From assembly GCA_910577785.1 (NCBI GenBank), contig CAJTNT010000022.1, positions 1-64,000 on the forward strand: a DNA stretch of 64,000 nucleotides. The letters are read 5' to 3'. This document shows, one piece after another, positions 31,507 through 40,722 of this stretch. The stretch's first letter is position 1. Each line of letters opens with the position of its first letter. This stretch comes from an uncultured Lachnospiraceae bacterium (GTDB lineage: Bacteria > Bacillota > Clostridia > Lachnospirales > Lachnospiraceae). The position numbers were made by a program, and so were the translations under genes. The notes beneath the pieces are model-generated. The model worked only from the letters and a program-made list of their open reading frames with translations, had not been told where the DNA came from and did no database searches.

Positions 31507-33016
31507 TATTTGCATATTTCAGCACATTTACTTTCTCAATGGCATCTTTATTCCCTACGATGTTCGCTGCCAACGCCCCAGCAATATTGCCCATAAAGGC
31601 ACCAACCTCCATGGGTGCGCCTGCAGCAGCGGAGAGGCTGGCCAATGCAAAAAATGCGTCCCCGGCGCCTATCGTATCTTTTACCTTCAAGGTAAAGGCT
31701 GGACAGGGAACCAGCTTCTGGCTCTCGACAGACGTTGCGCCCCGGGAGCCCTGGGTCAGCCAGCCACGGCTGCCAAAATGTCCAGACAGCCGGAGCAGGA
31801 GTTCTTCTTCCCCCTGGTGGTAATCAGAGAAGGCTAGGCCAAGCTCTTTCTGGTCTAAGGAAAATACATCGGCCCGCTTATATTTTGTAATCAAGTTCTT
31901 GCCATAGTTCGAGGAATTGGTCTGGCAGTTCAGGGCAAGGAACTTTGCATGCTCCTGGATCATGTCCATTACTTCCCGATCAACCAGCCCATGGCCGAAA
32001 TCACAGAGAATTACGGCATCATATTGGGGAAGCTGGTTCCTTAGCTTTGTTTTAAATTTATCCAGGGATTCCCTGTCGATACACATGGGGGTAGGGAGGT
32101 TGTTTACGGCAAATATCTTGTCCACTTCTTCCCGCTTCTCGTTCAGCGAAACATAGCGGCGCTTTACAATCGTCTCAAATACGCTGCTGTATGTCATATC
32201 CACCCGCATCTTATTGCTGAGTTCCCCTAAAATCCTGCTATGTACAGCTTCCTCCATCCCCACAATACTCATCAATGTCACCTGATCACAGAAGGAAGCC
32301 AGATGCCTTGCCACTGCCAGCGTGCCGCCCAAGTACTGCTCCGCATATTGGTAACGGGCAGAATATCCGCGGTCCTTGGTCATCAATCCCTGGACATTGC
32401 AGTAGAGGTACTCATCCATAATGGTATCGCCAACTACCAATACTTTTAAATCATTCATCCGCTCTGTCAGGCTTTTGATATCTTCCAGGGAATAACGCTG
32501 GCTGAAATCTGCGGCAAACTCCCTTACCTCATCTGTCAGGGCGGGAAGGGCATGGTTGATTAATCTGGTAGAGCTGAATACCTGGCCAGTCGTGTAGGCA
32601 ATATCGCCGCCATGCTTTCGCACAAGGTCTATCTCCTCCTGGATTTTTCCTGTGATATCATCCTCAGGCTTAGCATATTCCTCGCCTTTTACGTATAAGT
32701 CGGGCTCCACTGTTTCAATGATATCATCTACCGTATAGCTTTCAGAGAGCATGACGTAATCAATACAGGCAATGGCCGATAGGAACTTCAGGCGCATCTC
32801 GTCATTAAAGTATGGCCTGCCAGGGCCTTTGCGGACGTATGCGGCTGCTGTTATAGATACCACCAGGATATCGCCCAGCTTCTTGGCTTCCTCAAAATGG
32901 ATGATGTGGCCTGGGTGGACTAAATCAAAGACGCCGTGGCAGAGGATGATTTTTTTCCCCTCTTTTTTTGCATCTATTATCTCTCCCACATTTTCTTTAC
33001 AGATAATTTTTCCCAT
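31490..33016 (-). CDS. HldE-like enzyme: nucleotidyltransferase plus sugar kinase
   Basis: A 508-residue fusion. Residues about 8-150 are a cytidylyltransferase-like domain with VFDLVHPGHIIHF (HxGH at 34-37). Residues about 185-500 are a PfkB/ribokinase-type kinase ending in the DTIGAGDAFFA anion-hole motif. The same two activities form bacterial HldE (heptose 7-phosphate kinase and heptose 1-phosphate adenylyltransferase), but HldE has the kinase first. It likely activates a heptose or related sugar for the glycan. GGATGG precedes the ATG at 33016. No GmhB phosphatase is seen in the window. Confidence 0.82.
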   Translation of the reverse strand: MGKIICKENVGEIIDAKKEGKKIILCHGVFDLVHPGHIIHFEEAKKLGDILVVSITAAAYVRKGPGRPYFNDEMRLKFLSAIACIDYVMLSESYTVDDIIETVEPDLYVKGEEYAKPEDDITGKIQEEIDLVRKHGGDIAYTTGQVFSSTRLINHALPALTDEVREFAADFSQRYSLEDIKSLTERMNDLKVLVVGDTIMDEYLYCNVQGLMTKDRGYSARYQYAEQYLGGTLAVARHLASFCDQVTLMSIVGMEEAVHSRILGELSNKMRVDMTYSSVFETIVKRRYVSLNEKREEVDKIFAVNNLPTPMCIDRESLDKFKTKLRNQLPQYDAVILCDFGHGLVDREVMDMIQEHAKFLALNCQTNSSNYGKNLITKYKRADVFSLDQKELGLAFSDYHQGEEELLLRLSGHFGSRGWLTQGSRGATSVESQKLVPCPAFTLKVKDTIGAGDAFFALASLSAAAGAPMEVGAFMGNIAGALAANIVGNKDAIEKVNVLKYANTLLNI

Positions 33017-33041
33017 AAAATAATACCATCCTTTTATCCCA

Positions 33042-33704
33042 TTACTCAAAAAAAATAAAACTATAATCGCCTGTATATCCCCATTCCTGATACAGCCATT
33101 CCCACTCATCCACAGAATAATAGCTTGCACAGGTAAGCTGCCAATATAATAAATTTACTTCTTCGCTGTCATTCCGAAAAGAATCCACCATAATATAGCT
33201 ATTTTTCTTGCTAACCCTCTCAATTTCCTGTACTGCTTTTTTTAAATCAAATACCTTCAGATTGTGCAAAGCTGCCAAGGAAATCACCAGGTCAAATTCA
33301 TTCTTCTCAAATGGAAGTTCTTGCGCTTTGGCATATCTCAAATTTCCACGGACTTCCTCTTTTGCATGCTCTAGCGCATAGTGAGAAATGTCTATTCCTT
33401 CAACCTGCAGGCCTGGAACCGCCTGTGTCAATTCAAATAAAAGATGTGCTTTGCCACATCCTACATCCAGTACCTTCTGGCCTGCCTCTAGATGATAATG
33501 TTCTGCCAATTTTTCTGCTACGCCCCTCCATCTTCCATCATATGAATAACCGCCATAACCATATTTCCTTTCCCCATCCCAATAATCATAGCCATACTTT
33601 TTTGCAACCTTTGCACACTCTACTTTATCATTCCCAATCACACGATCCAAATAATCCCGTTTGGTGGATTCATGCAATTCTGAAACAAAATCAATATATG
33701 CCAC
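33042..33704 (-). CDS. SAM-dependent methyltransferase (class I)
   Basis: A 220-residue protein with a class I SAM fold. Motif I is VLDVGCGKAHLLFEL, an acidic ribose-binding residue follows in VEGIDIS, and post I/II is FDLVISLAALHNL. The N-terminus KRDYLDRVIGNDKVECAKV resembles methyltransferases of sugar and glycan clusters. It probably methylates a sugar or sugar precursor of the flagellar glycan. The start is GTG with GGAGGGAAAG just upstream, and it precedes the HldE-like gene by 25 bp. Confidence 0.82.
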   Translation of the reverse strand: MAYIDFVSELHESTKRDYLDRVIGNDKVECAKVAKKYGYDYWDGERKYGYGGYSYDGRWRGVAEKLAEHYHLEAGQKVLDVGCGKAHLLFELTQAVPGLQVEGIDISHYALEHAKEEVRGNLRYAKAQELPFEKNEFDLVISLAALHNLKVFDLKKAVQEIERVSKKNSYIMVDSFRNDSEEVNLLYWQLTCASYYSVDEWEWLYQEWGYTGDYSFIFFE

Positions 33705-33734
33705 CTTTCCCTCCTGCTCCTACATTGCTAAACT

Positions 33735-34805
33735 TTAAATAAAATTGACATGATTCTTATCCAGGCTAAAATACGTATTCAGCAACTCATTCCTATCATC
33801 ATAAATACAATGATGGTTGCATTCCTTCTTGGCATTAAACTCCTGATATCTCTTTTCTGTCTCCTTGGAAAACCATAATTCTTTAAAAGAACGCCCCTTA
33901 AGGTCACCTACCACGCTTTCCGATACATAAGCCTTATCATGACAAAAATATACCTTACTGTCAGCCGCAATCACTGTGGACAGCCTGTTTATGTAACATT
34001 TCTCATAACACCGGTGAAATACCAGAGCAGAATCAAAATCGCCCTCATATTTATCAATCACCTGAAAATCTGAATCCTCCAATTTTTCTTTTGCCCTCTG
34101 GATCTGCTCAGTCACTTTCTGCCTAAACGGAGCATGGTATGCAAATACATCACTTGTGACGCGGGCAGCATATTTTATATGGTTTACCCCCAGACTTTTC
34201 ACCATTTTTGCCATATCATACACTTGATCCGCATTCTCATGGTTAACCACAAAATTCACGCCTAACTCACACCCATCCTGCTTTTCCTCCGAAAAACGGC
34301 GAATATTCTCACATACCTCATCAAATGCCTTGAGCGGCAGGTTCCGTACTCTTGCATATGTCTCAGCATCTGCCGAATCAAAGGAAATACGAACCCACTT
34401 TGCCTTTGCAAGAACCTCTGCTCTTTCTCCTTTCAATAGCTGACCATTTGTAATAATTGACAGGTCAATTCCCGCCTCCAGAACCTTCTGCATGGTTTCA
34501 ACAATATACGGATACACCAAAGGCTCTCCGCCTCCGCTAAATGTCACCGCCTTTACTCCCATCTCCGACATATCAGCAATTATTTCCTGCATCTTGAACC
34601 ATGGAATCTGGTCTTGTGCATTTACAGAATCAAACAGCCCCAAACTGCTGTCTGCATAACAACAATAATAGCACTTATGGTTACAATGGTTAGTAGGCTT
34701 AATGCGGATATAAATCGGCGCAACCTGTTCCCCCTCTGCAATCCTCTCTAAAATCTTTGCATGGGTAAACACTTTTAAATTACTATATGGAGTCGCTTTT
34801 TCCAT
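33735..34805 (-). CDS. Radical SAM enzyme of the glycan cluster (1)
   Basis: A 356-residue radical SAM protein with the 4Fe-4S motif CNHKCYYC near residue 41 and a GGGEPLVYP motif. A C-terminal region with further cysteines (CYEKC, CHDKAY, CNHHC) looks like a SPASM-type auxiliary cluster domain. The chain ends in HVNFI, the same last five residues as the second radical SAM enzyme at 37504. Such enzymes modify sugars (epimerisation, dehydration) or peptides. CAGGAG lies before the ATG. The substrate is unknown. Confidence 0.85.
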   Translation of the reverse strand: MEKATPYSNLKVFTHAKILERIAEGEQVAPIYIRIKPTNHCNHKCYYCCYADSSLGLFDSVNAQDQIPWFKMQEIIADMSEMGVKAVTFSGGGEPLVYPYIVETMQKVLEAGIDLSIITNGQLLKGERAEVLAKAKWVRISFDSADAETYARVRNLPLKAFDEVCENIRRFSEEKQDGCELGVNFVVNHENADQVYDMAKMVKSLGVNHIKYAARVTSDVFAYHAPFRQKVTEQIQRAKEKLEDSDFQVIDKYEGDFDSALVFHRCYEKCYINRLSTVIAADSKVYFCHDKAYVSESVVGDLKGRSFKELWFSKETEKRYQEFNAKKECNHHCIYDDRNELLNTYFSLDKNHVNFI

Positions 34806-34876
34806 TCTCTTTTTCTCCTGTCTATTAACTTTTTCTATTCAGACCTCTGTTTTTTAATGCTAACTATCCTATACTT

Positions 34877-35689
34877 TCATCGCTGACCCAGATGGCACAA
34901 TTCCTGCAAAATATCCTTTATCTTTCTAGAAGAATACCCATATTCCACTGCTTTGGATACATCCAATGTAAAATATCTTTTTTCTTGGGTATCATGATTT
35001 TCTATCTTAGACTCTGAGTGTGTCCATTCCTTTAAACCGTATACAATCTCCCTTAATTTTACACTTTCTGTATTGCCCAATAAAAAAACCTCATTCTTCT
35101 CATCTTTTTCCAATAGACAAAGCCGCATAATAAATTGCGACAAATCGTCAATATGCAGCACATTATTAAACGCCCTGTCCATATTGTACAGCGCTATGCT
35201 CTCATTCTCCCTCATTTTTTCTATGAGGCGACCTAGGAAAACATCTCTCTGTACTCCTCCCACAATTCCAGGCATACGAATAATATAGTATGGGATTCCA
35301 CTATCCATAATTATTCTCTCAGCCAAATATTTCGTTGCCCCATATAAGCCAGGGTTTACCATAACAGCATCTTCTGTGGCAATATCCGTATGCAGTTCCC
35401 CATAAATAGAATCTGATGAAAGATAAATAACCCTTTTTACATGATGCTTCCTGCAAAACTCCATCATTGTAATCGCAGTGACTACATTATCCTGTATAAA
35501 TTTGTCTGCCGATGCCTTACTGACAGCCGCAGCATAGACCAGGATGTCATAATCGCCTTCATATTTTTGATGTACACTGTCACGTACCATCTCCAAAAGC
35601 TGTATGCATGACTCCATGATAAACCTTTTTTTCAAAAAGCCTCCTACATATCCATGGGGGCTGAATAAAACCACTTTTTTAACAGCCAT
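34877..35689 (-). CDS. NAD-dependent epimerase/reductase (RmlD-like SDR)
   Basis: A 270-residue SDR with a divergent nucleotide-binding start (VVLFSPHGYVGGFLKK), YLSSDSIYGE, and the catalytic YGATK motif. The C-terminal part FNNVLHIDDLSQFIMRL is typical of sugar dehydratases and reductases. It probably reduces or epimerises a sugar nucleotide of this locus. It starts seven bases after the transketolase C-subunit stop and has AGGTGA for a ribosome binding site. Confidence 0.8.
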   Translation of the reverse strand: MAVKKVVLFSPHGYVGGFLKKRFIMESCIQLLEMVRDSVHQKYEGDYDILVYAAAVSKASADKFIQDNVVTAITMMEFCRKHHVKRVIYLSSDSIYGELHTDIATEDAVMVNPGLYGATKYLAERIIMDSGIPYYIIRMPGIVGGVQRDVFLGRLIEKMRENESIALYNMDRAFNNVLHIDDLSQFIMRLCLLEKDEKNEVFLLGNTESVKLREIVYGLKEWTHSESKIENHDTQEKRYFTLDVSKAVEYGYSSRKIKDILQELCHLGQR

Positions 35690-35696
35690 ACTTCTG

Positions 35697-36614
35697 TCAC
35701 CTGAAATCCTTCACTATTCTCTGGTATATATTCCCTGCATCTAATTTATTTGCTTCTAATACTTGCTGCTGTGTGCCATACCCTTTTGCAAAGCAATCTT
35801 CTAACCCAATTCTCTTTAGCCTATTCCCACATGCATTTGTCGCCAAGATTTCAGCAATCATAGCCCCCAAGCCGCCTATTATGCTATGCTCTTCCACAGA
35901 ATAAATCATTGGATGCCTTCCTGCAATTTCCAATATGCCCTCTGCATCTATTGGCTTTAAGGTATGCACACTGACAACCTCTGTTTCAATCCCATAAGTA
36001 TGCAGGCGTTGTGCAGCTTCCATTACCTGATATAATATCTCCCCTGTTACAAAAACCGCAAGATCATTGCCTTCCCTCAAGATGCTTATCTTCCCTGGCA
36101 AGACTTCCTTTCCTTGAGGATACAGTTCTTCCGAAAGATTATTCCCAAGCCTGATGTAGACCGCACCTTCTGTCTCATAAGCATAATTCACTAGTGTTTT
36201 GGTTTCCTGTGGCGTTGCCGGAGAAAGAAGAGTTAGATTTGGCATACATCTCAATACTGCTATATCCTCCGTAGTATGGTGCGTTGCTCCCAGATAACCA
36301 TATGCCATACCTGCCCCTATCCCCACAATCTTAACATTTAACCTTTGCAGGCATACATCCAAACGAATAAACTCATAAGCTCGGTAAGCCAAAAAAGAGC
36401 CTATCGTATAAGCAAACGGTATTTTCCCACAGCTTGCCAGTCCCGCCGCCGCTGCCACCATATGCCCTTCTGAAATTCCAAAGTTAAAGTACTGCCCTGG
36501 CATATCCCGACGGAAATCATCATATACAATCATCCCATTATCCGATACCAAAGAAAGCACATTCCGATCCTTTTGGGCAATCCGATAGAGTTCCCTCAAA
36601 TATGTATTCCTCAT
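35697..36614 (-). CDS. Transketolase, C-terminal subunit
   Basis: A 305-residue half-transketolase with the pyrimidine-binding domain (NFGISEGHMVAAAAGLA, catalytic Glu in SEGH) and the C-terminal domain. It pairs with the N-terminal subunit, whose stop it overlaps as ATGA. Split transketolases are common in Firmicutes and archaea, but here the pair sits inside a glycan locus between SDR and radical SAM genes. It could produce sedoheptulose 7-phosphate for the GmhA step, or join a two-carbon unit to an unusual sugar (inference). Confidence 0.9.
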   Translation of the reverse strand: MRNTYLRELYRIAQKDRNVLSLVSDNGMIVYDDFRRDMPGQYFNFGISEGHMVAAAAGLASCGKIPFAYTIGSFLAYRAYEFIRLDVCLQRLNVKIVGIGAGMAYGYLGATHHTTEDIAVLRCMPNLTLLSPATPQETKTLVNYAYETEGAVYIRLGNNLSEELYPQGKEVLPGKISILREGNDLAVFVTGEILYQVMEAAQRLHTYGIETEVVSVHTLKPIDAEGILEIAGRHPMIYSVEEHSIIGGLGAMIAEILATNACGNRLKRIGLEDCFAKGYGTQQQVLEANKLDAGNIYQRIVKDFR

Positions 36615-37438
36615 CCCTGCAACTCCCTTTCTGTAATCCCCAATTCTTTCTTCACAACCTCCATTTCCTGTGAGTTCGGCATTCGGTAGTGCCAGATAGG
36701 CACATGTTCCATAAAAGAAACTCCTCTCCCTTTTACCGTATCTGCGATTATGATCTTCGGCTGCTCCCTGGCCTCTTTCCGATCCTTTCCCAAAACTCTG
36801 ACCAGTTCCCCTATATCATGCCCATTCACATTTTCCACATCCCATCCAAAACTTCGCCACTTTCCCCCCAAGGGATCCATTCTTAAAATCTCTTCTGTAT
36901 CGCCCATCGCCTGGAGCTTATTCCTGTCCAAAATAACAGTCAGCCTTCCTAACTTATAATGCGCTGCCGAAAGAGCCGCCTCCCATACAGAGCCTTCTTG
37001 GCACTCTCCATCCCCCAAAAGCACATACGTATGGCTTTCCCTTGCATCTAGTTGGTTCGCCAAGGCAACCCCTACTGCAAACGACAGACCATGCCCCAAG
37101 GAGCCAGTTGTCGTCTCCACTCCTGGGATATCGCCATATTTCGGCTCCCCGCCCAATAATGACCCCGGCTGGCAGAATGTATGAAGTTTCCTCTTGGAAA
37201 TGTAACCAATCCGTTCCAGGACAGAATAAAGTACAAGGCTTGCATGACCCTTGCTGACAATCACCTTATCCCTGCCTTCCCAGTTTGGGTTATCCCTGTC
37301 ATACTTCACAATCCCGCCAAAATATAGTGCCACCATAATCTCAACAGCTGAAAATGCAGATGCGAGATGCCCTGACTTCCCCCTGTATGCTGTTATCATA
37401 ATTTCTTTTCTTAGTTCTCTTGCAATGTCTTCTAACAT
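36611..37438 (-). CDS. Transketolase, N-terminal subunit
   Basis: A 275-residue thiamine-diphosphate-binding half with GKSGHLASAFSAVEI, SKGHASLVLYSVL, GSLGHGLSFAVGVAL and the TPP motif LLGDGECQEG. Together with the downstream subunit it forms a complete transketolase. The start at 37438 follows GAGGATTAAAAGG and gives the standard N-terminus (MLEDIARELRKEIM); the frame is open 18 codons further but has no ribosome binding site there. Confidence 0.9.
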   Translation of the reverse strand: MLEDIARELRKEIMITAYRGKSGHLASAFSAVEIMVALYFGGIVKYDRDNPNWEGRDKVIVSKGHASLVLYSVLERIGYISKRKLHTFCQPGSLLGGEPKYGDIPGVETTTGSLGHGLSFAVGVALANQLDARESHTYVLLGDGECQEGSVWEAALSAAHYKLGRLTVILDRNKLQAMGDTEEILRMDPLGGKWRSFGWDVENVNGHDIGELVRVLGKDRKEAREQPKIIIADTVKGRGVSFMEHVPIWHYRMPNSQEMEVVKKELGITERELQG

Positions 37439-37503
37439 CCTTTTAATCCTCACAGATTTTCGCGGAAAAAAATAATATTCCATTTCGTTCAATTGAATCC
37501 AAT

Positions 37504-38571
37504 TTAAATAAAATTCACATGCTCACTCGGATATTTCAATTCTGACAAATACTTATTCATTTCATCCAGACGGCATAATTCCCGACAGTTTGACTCCAAA
37601 TCCATCTTGGAAAAGTATTGTATTAATTTCTTTCTCTTCTCCCCTTCCCATATTACTTCCAGGCTCTCTTCATACAGGTTTCCATAGCTTAATTCCCCTT
37701 TTCCCATAAAAACAATACATGGCCATAGATTCCCCTTCGCATCGATATATACCATAAAGGGCAATGCAAGGCATTGCGTGTACTCCCGCTTGCAAATCAG
37801 TTTCCGCATAGAATGAGCTCGGAAATAAATTTTAAAATTCTCGTCCCCAATTTCTTTTAGTTCCTCTTCAGTTTCTAACATTTCCTGATAGTCAACCTGA
37901 AGGATATTCCCACTTTGCGGATGTTGGGAAAAGGGTTTAATGGTAAAATAATCTACTCCTATCCTTTTCAGTTCTTTTGCCATAGTGACCACTTCATTTT
38001 TGTTGTCTGGAAGAAGCAATAATTGGACCCCTATCGTAGTAGATGCTCTCTGCTCTTTCTTTACTCGCACCGCTTCCTGCATGTTATACAGAACAATCTG
38101 CAAGTCCCCTTTTTTACACTGATGAATTTTCTCATAAGTTGCATCCGTTATGCCCGCTGTGCTGAAACGAATCCATGTCAGGGATGCCAGGCACTCTTTA
38201 GATACTTCTGGGGTCAGAAGAACACCATTCGTCGACATGGCAACGTCCATGCCATTCCTTTTTGTCTCATTTATAATATTTAATGCCTCCCTGTTCAGCA
38301 ACGGTTCTCCTTCCCCTGCATAAATAATGCTTTTAATCCCTTTTTCCGCAAATTCTTTCAGCCTTTTTCTCAATAGACCTCCATCCAGCATCGTCGGATG
38401 ATAACCTGTATAATCCACTGCACAAAATATACAGCGATGATTACATGCATTTGTCAACCCGATTTCCAATTCAATTGGATATATATTCTCCCCTCTCATC
38501 CATTCAGATACCCTCTGCGGATGGTAAATTAATTTATGGGAATCCATGCGTATGTTATTTTTCATCTTCAT
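37504..38571 (-). CDS. Radical SAM enzyme of the glycan cluster (2)
   Basis: A protein of about 355 residues with radical SAM motif CNHRCIFC, followed by YAGEGEPLLN and a C-terminal region with extra cysteines (CLALPF, CIVFMG, CRELC), again SPASM-like. The last residues HVNFI are shared with the first radical SAM enzyme of the locus although the rest of the proteins differ clearly. Close ATG codons at 38571 and 38565 share one GGAG site, so the exact start is uncertain. It overlaps the end of the glycosyltransferase gene by 17 bp. Confidence 0.83.
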   Translation of the reverse strand: MKMKNNIRMDSHKLIYHPQRVSEWMRGENIYPIELEIGLTNACNHRCIFCAVDYTGYHPTMLDGGLLRKRLKEFAEKGIKSIIYAGEGEPLLNREALNIINETKRNGMDVAMSTNGVLLTPEVSKECLASLTWIRFSTAGITDATYEKIHQCKKGDLQIVLYNMQEAVRVKKEQRASTTIGVQLLLLPDNKNEVVTMAKELKRIGVDYFTIKPFSQHPQSGNILQVDYQEMLETEEELKEIGDENFKIYFRAHSMRKLICKREYTQCLALPFMVYIDAKGNLWPCIVFMGKGELSYGNLYEESLEVIWEGEKRKKLIQYFSKMDLESNCRELCRLDEMNKYLSELKYPSEHVNFI

Positions 38572-40636
38572 CTTTCTCCAAACATTTTGTAATCTCATCC
38601 AGCACTCTTTTCATCAATATATCATATGTCATAGTATTCAAAGCCGCCTTACGTCCACGCTCAATCATTGCCTTGCGTTCTTCCTCATGCTCCAAATAAT
38701 AATGCAACTTTTCCATCAAATCATCCCTGTTATAAAACATGACCACCTCTTTACCGACTTCTATTATCTTCCGTATATCAACTGCATCTTCTTCCTCTGG
38801 AATATAATTGCTGATATAAAAGCCCCCACTCAGCATCGTTTCCCATGCCCTAGCTGCTGATGTCGTTAAAACATTATTTCCTACCACGATTTTGGAAGCC
38901 TGATATATTTTAGACAGCTTTTCCCCATTTTCAGCAATGCCCATAGCGTATTTTTCATATCTTTCTTCTTCCCTCCAACCACTACCCCACAATTTTACAT
39001 TAGTAAACCCCGCATCCAAAATCCAGTCCACCAATACCTGCCGGTATACCCGTTGGTTAAAATTACTATACATATCCTCAGCCAAATAGTTTATGATTTC
39101 TTGTATAAGCGCAATATTATAACGGAAACTCAAGATTCCTTCTATATACTCTTTAAACTCTTTTTCTGAATAAAAAATATTTCCTGTTTCATATGCATAA
39201 TCTTGGTATCCTTTGTAAATCACGCATACATCTTCCTTTAACTTTTCCGGAACTTTTTCTAACACCCCAACAATATGAACATCTACGTTACTGGCATGAC
39301 ATACAAAACAAATATCACAAGCATATTTTTCATATTCTTCATTCAAACATAATGGCCTATACATATGGGAATCAGCAGGAATTGCGGCATCCATGAAACA
39401 CTTCACCTGATATCCCACTTCCTTAAACTTTTTCCAGGTAATGAAATGATTCATAACAAAATCTCGATCTATCAACTTTAATGGTGTTTCCTTATCCATA
39501 ATTTCTGGCAACGGATCTTGAACCCAAGTAATCCATATAATTTCTTTAGGTATCACTGAATATTCAAAACGGAAATGATCAATATTAAAAATAATATCTG
39601 GCTTAAATCTTTTTATATACTGAATGATATCTCTTTCATAAACCCTATGGATTCCATCTGGCTCCATTAACAACTGCACCTCACATCCAAGCCTGGACGC
39701 GGCTTGCATGCAGTCCCTTGTATGGTATTTTAACGCCGTTGTAAAACAACTTGTATAGAATAAAATTCTTGGTTTCCCACTTTTTATTCTTACAATAATA
39801 TTATCTTGATTCTCTTTATAATACCTTTTTATATCCCTACTACCTTCCAGGTCTTCTCTTTGCCTTATCTCTATCGCCTGTTCTAATATAGGATGATAAA
39901 CATCATGAAAGCAGTTATAGTATGCTATGCTTGGAAAAATAACCATATCTTCCCTAAAATACTCGTAAACACCTTGCTTTCCAACTAAAAAAACAATGCG
40001 GTTCTTTTTTAACAAATCTTTTAAGTCATATAAATAGAGAAACAGTTGCCAATTCTTCTCATCAAAAACCACATACACAGGCAATTCCATATCTAAAAAT
40101 GGCTCACTCAAACAAAAGCTTCCTTCTATCCTCCAAATATCCTCTATCCACATTTCATTCACTGTCATAACAGCTTTGTCTTCTTCTTCTGCAATTTCCT
40201 TCACATACCTTACATTTACAGCAAAGCATTTATTCATGCTATCTGCATAGACAATCAGCTCATCATCTTTCCATATTGGAAGCGATTCTATCTCTTCCCT
40301 TTCCGCTTCCCTATAATGCGAATATTCTTTTAATCGCTTCAGGTTATTTTGATAGTTTTCTTCCAGCGCACTCTTATTGGGCATATAATAAGCCTCTAAA
40401 ATTAATTCATATAATGCCTCATCCTTGGTCTTTTCATGGACTGTTATAAAATCTAGAAGCGCTTCCTTATCCATCCGGTTCCGAAACTCCAATTTCGCTT
40501 TTTCCAATAACAGTTCTGTCTCATTCTCAGGGAACGTCTCTAATAACTTCCCAGATAGTGCCAACGCCTCTCCAATATGGCCTTGTTCTTCAAATTCCAG
40601 CATCTTATCCAAATATTGTGCTAACAGCTTGTCCAT
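38555..40636 (-). CDS. CgeB-like glycosyltransferase with helical N-terminal part
   Basis: A 693-residue protein. Residues 1-110 contain TPR-like helices (EEQGHIGEALALSGKLLETFP). The rest is a GT-B type glycosyltransferase related to CgeB/DUF3880 proteins: PRILFYTSCFTT and FKPDIIFNIDHFR, then WVQDPLPEIMD, and a C-terminal GTPase-free donor domain with YQASKIVVGNNVLTTSAARAWETMLSGGF. CgeB-like enzymes glycosylate spore coat or flagellar proteins. It may add a sugar to flagellin or extend the Maf-attached sugar. Base composition is more AT-rich than the flanks. Confidence 0.82.
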   Translation of the reverse strand: MDKLLAQYLDKMLEFEEQGHIGEALALSGKLLETFPENETELLLEKAKLEFRNRMDKEALLDFITVHEKTKDEALYELILEAYYMPNKSALEENYQNNLKRLKEYSHYREAEREEIESLPIWKDDELIVYADSMNKCFAVNVRYVKEIAEEEDKAVMTVNEMWIEDIWRIEGSFCLSEPFLDMELPVYVVFDEKNWQLFLYLYDLKDLLKKNRIVFLVGKQGVYEYFREDMVIFPSIAYYNCFHDVYHPILEQAIEIRQREDLEGSRDIKRYYKENQDNIIVRIKSGKPRILFYTSCFTTALKYHTRDCMQAASRLGCEVQLLMEPDGIHRVYERDIIQYIKRFKPDIIFNIDHFRFEYSVIPKEIIWITWVQDPLPEIMDKETPLKLIDRDFVMNHFITWKKFKEVGYQVKCFMDAAIPADSHMYRPLCLNEEYEKYACDICFVCHASNVDVHIVGVLEKVPEKLKEDVCVIYKGYQDYAYETGNIFYSEKEFKEYIEGILSFRYNIALIQEIINYLAEDMYSNFNQRVYRQVLVDWILDAGFTNVKLWGSGWREEERYEKYAMGIAENGEKLSKIYQASKIVVGNNVLTTSAARAWETMLSGGFYISNYIPEEEDAVDIRKIIEVGKEVVMFYNRDDLMEKLHYYLEHEEERKAMIERGRKAALNTMTYDILMKRVLDEITKCLEKDEDEK

Positions 40637-40722
40637 CCCTCCATGCCCTTCCTAATAATACATCCTTAATAACCTGCGATTTGTCCATCCTTATAGAAGC
40701 ATCTGACATTCCATGCCCACCC

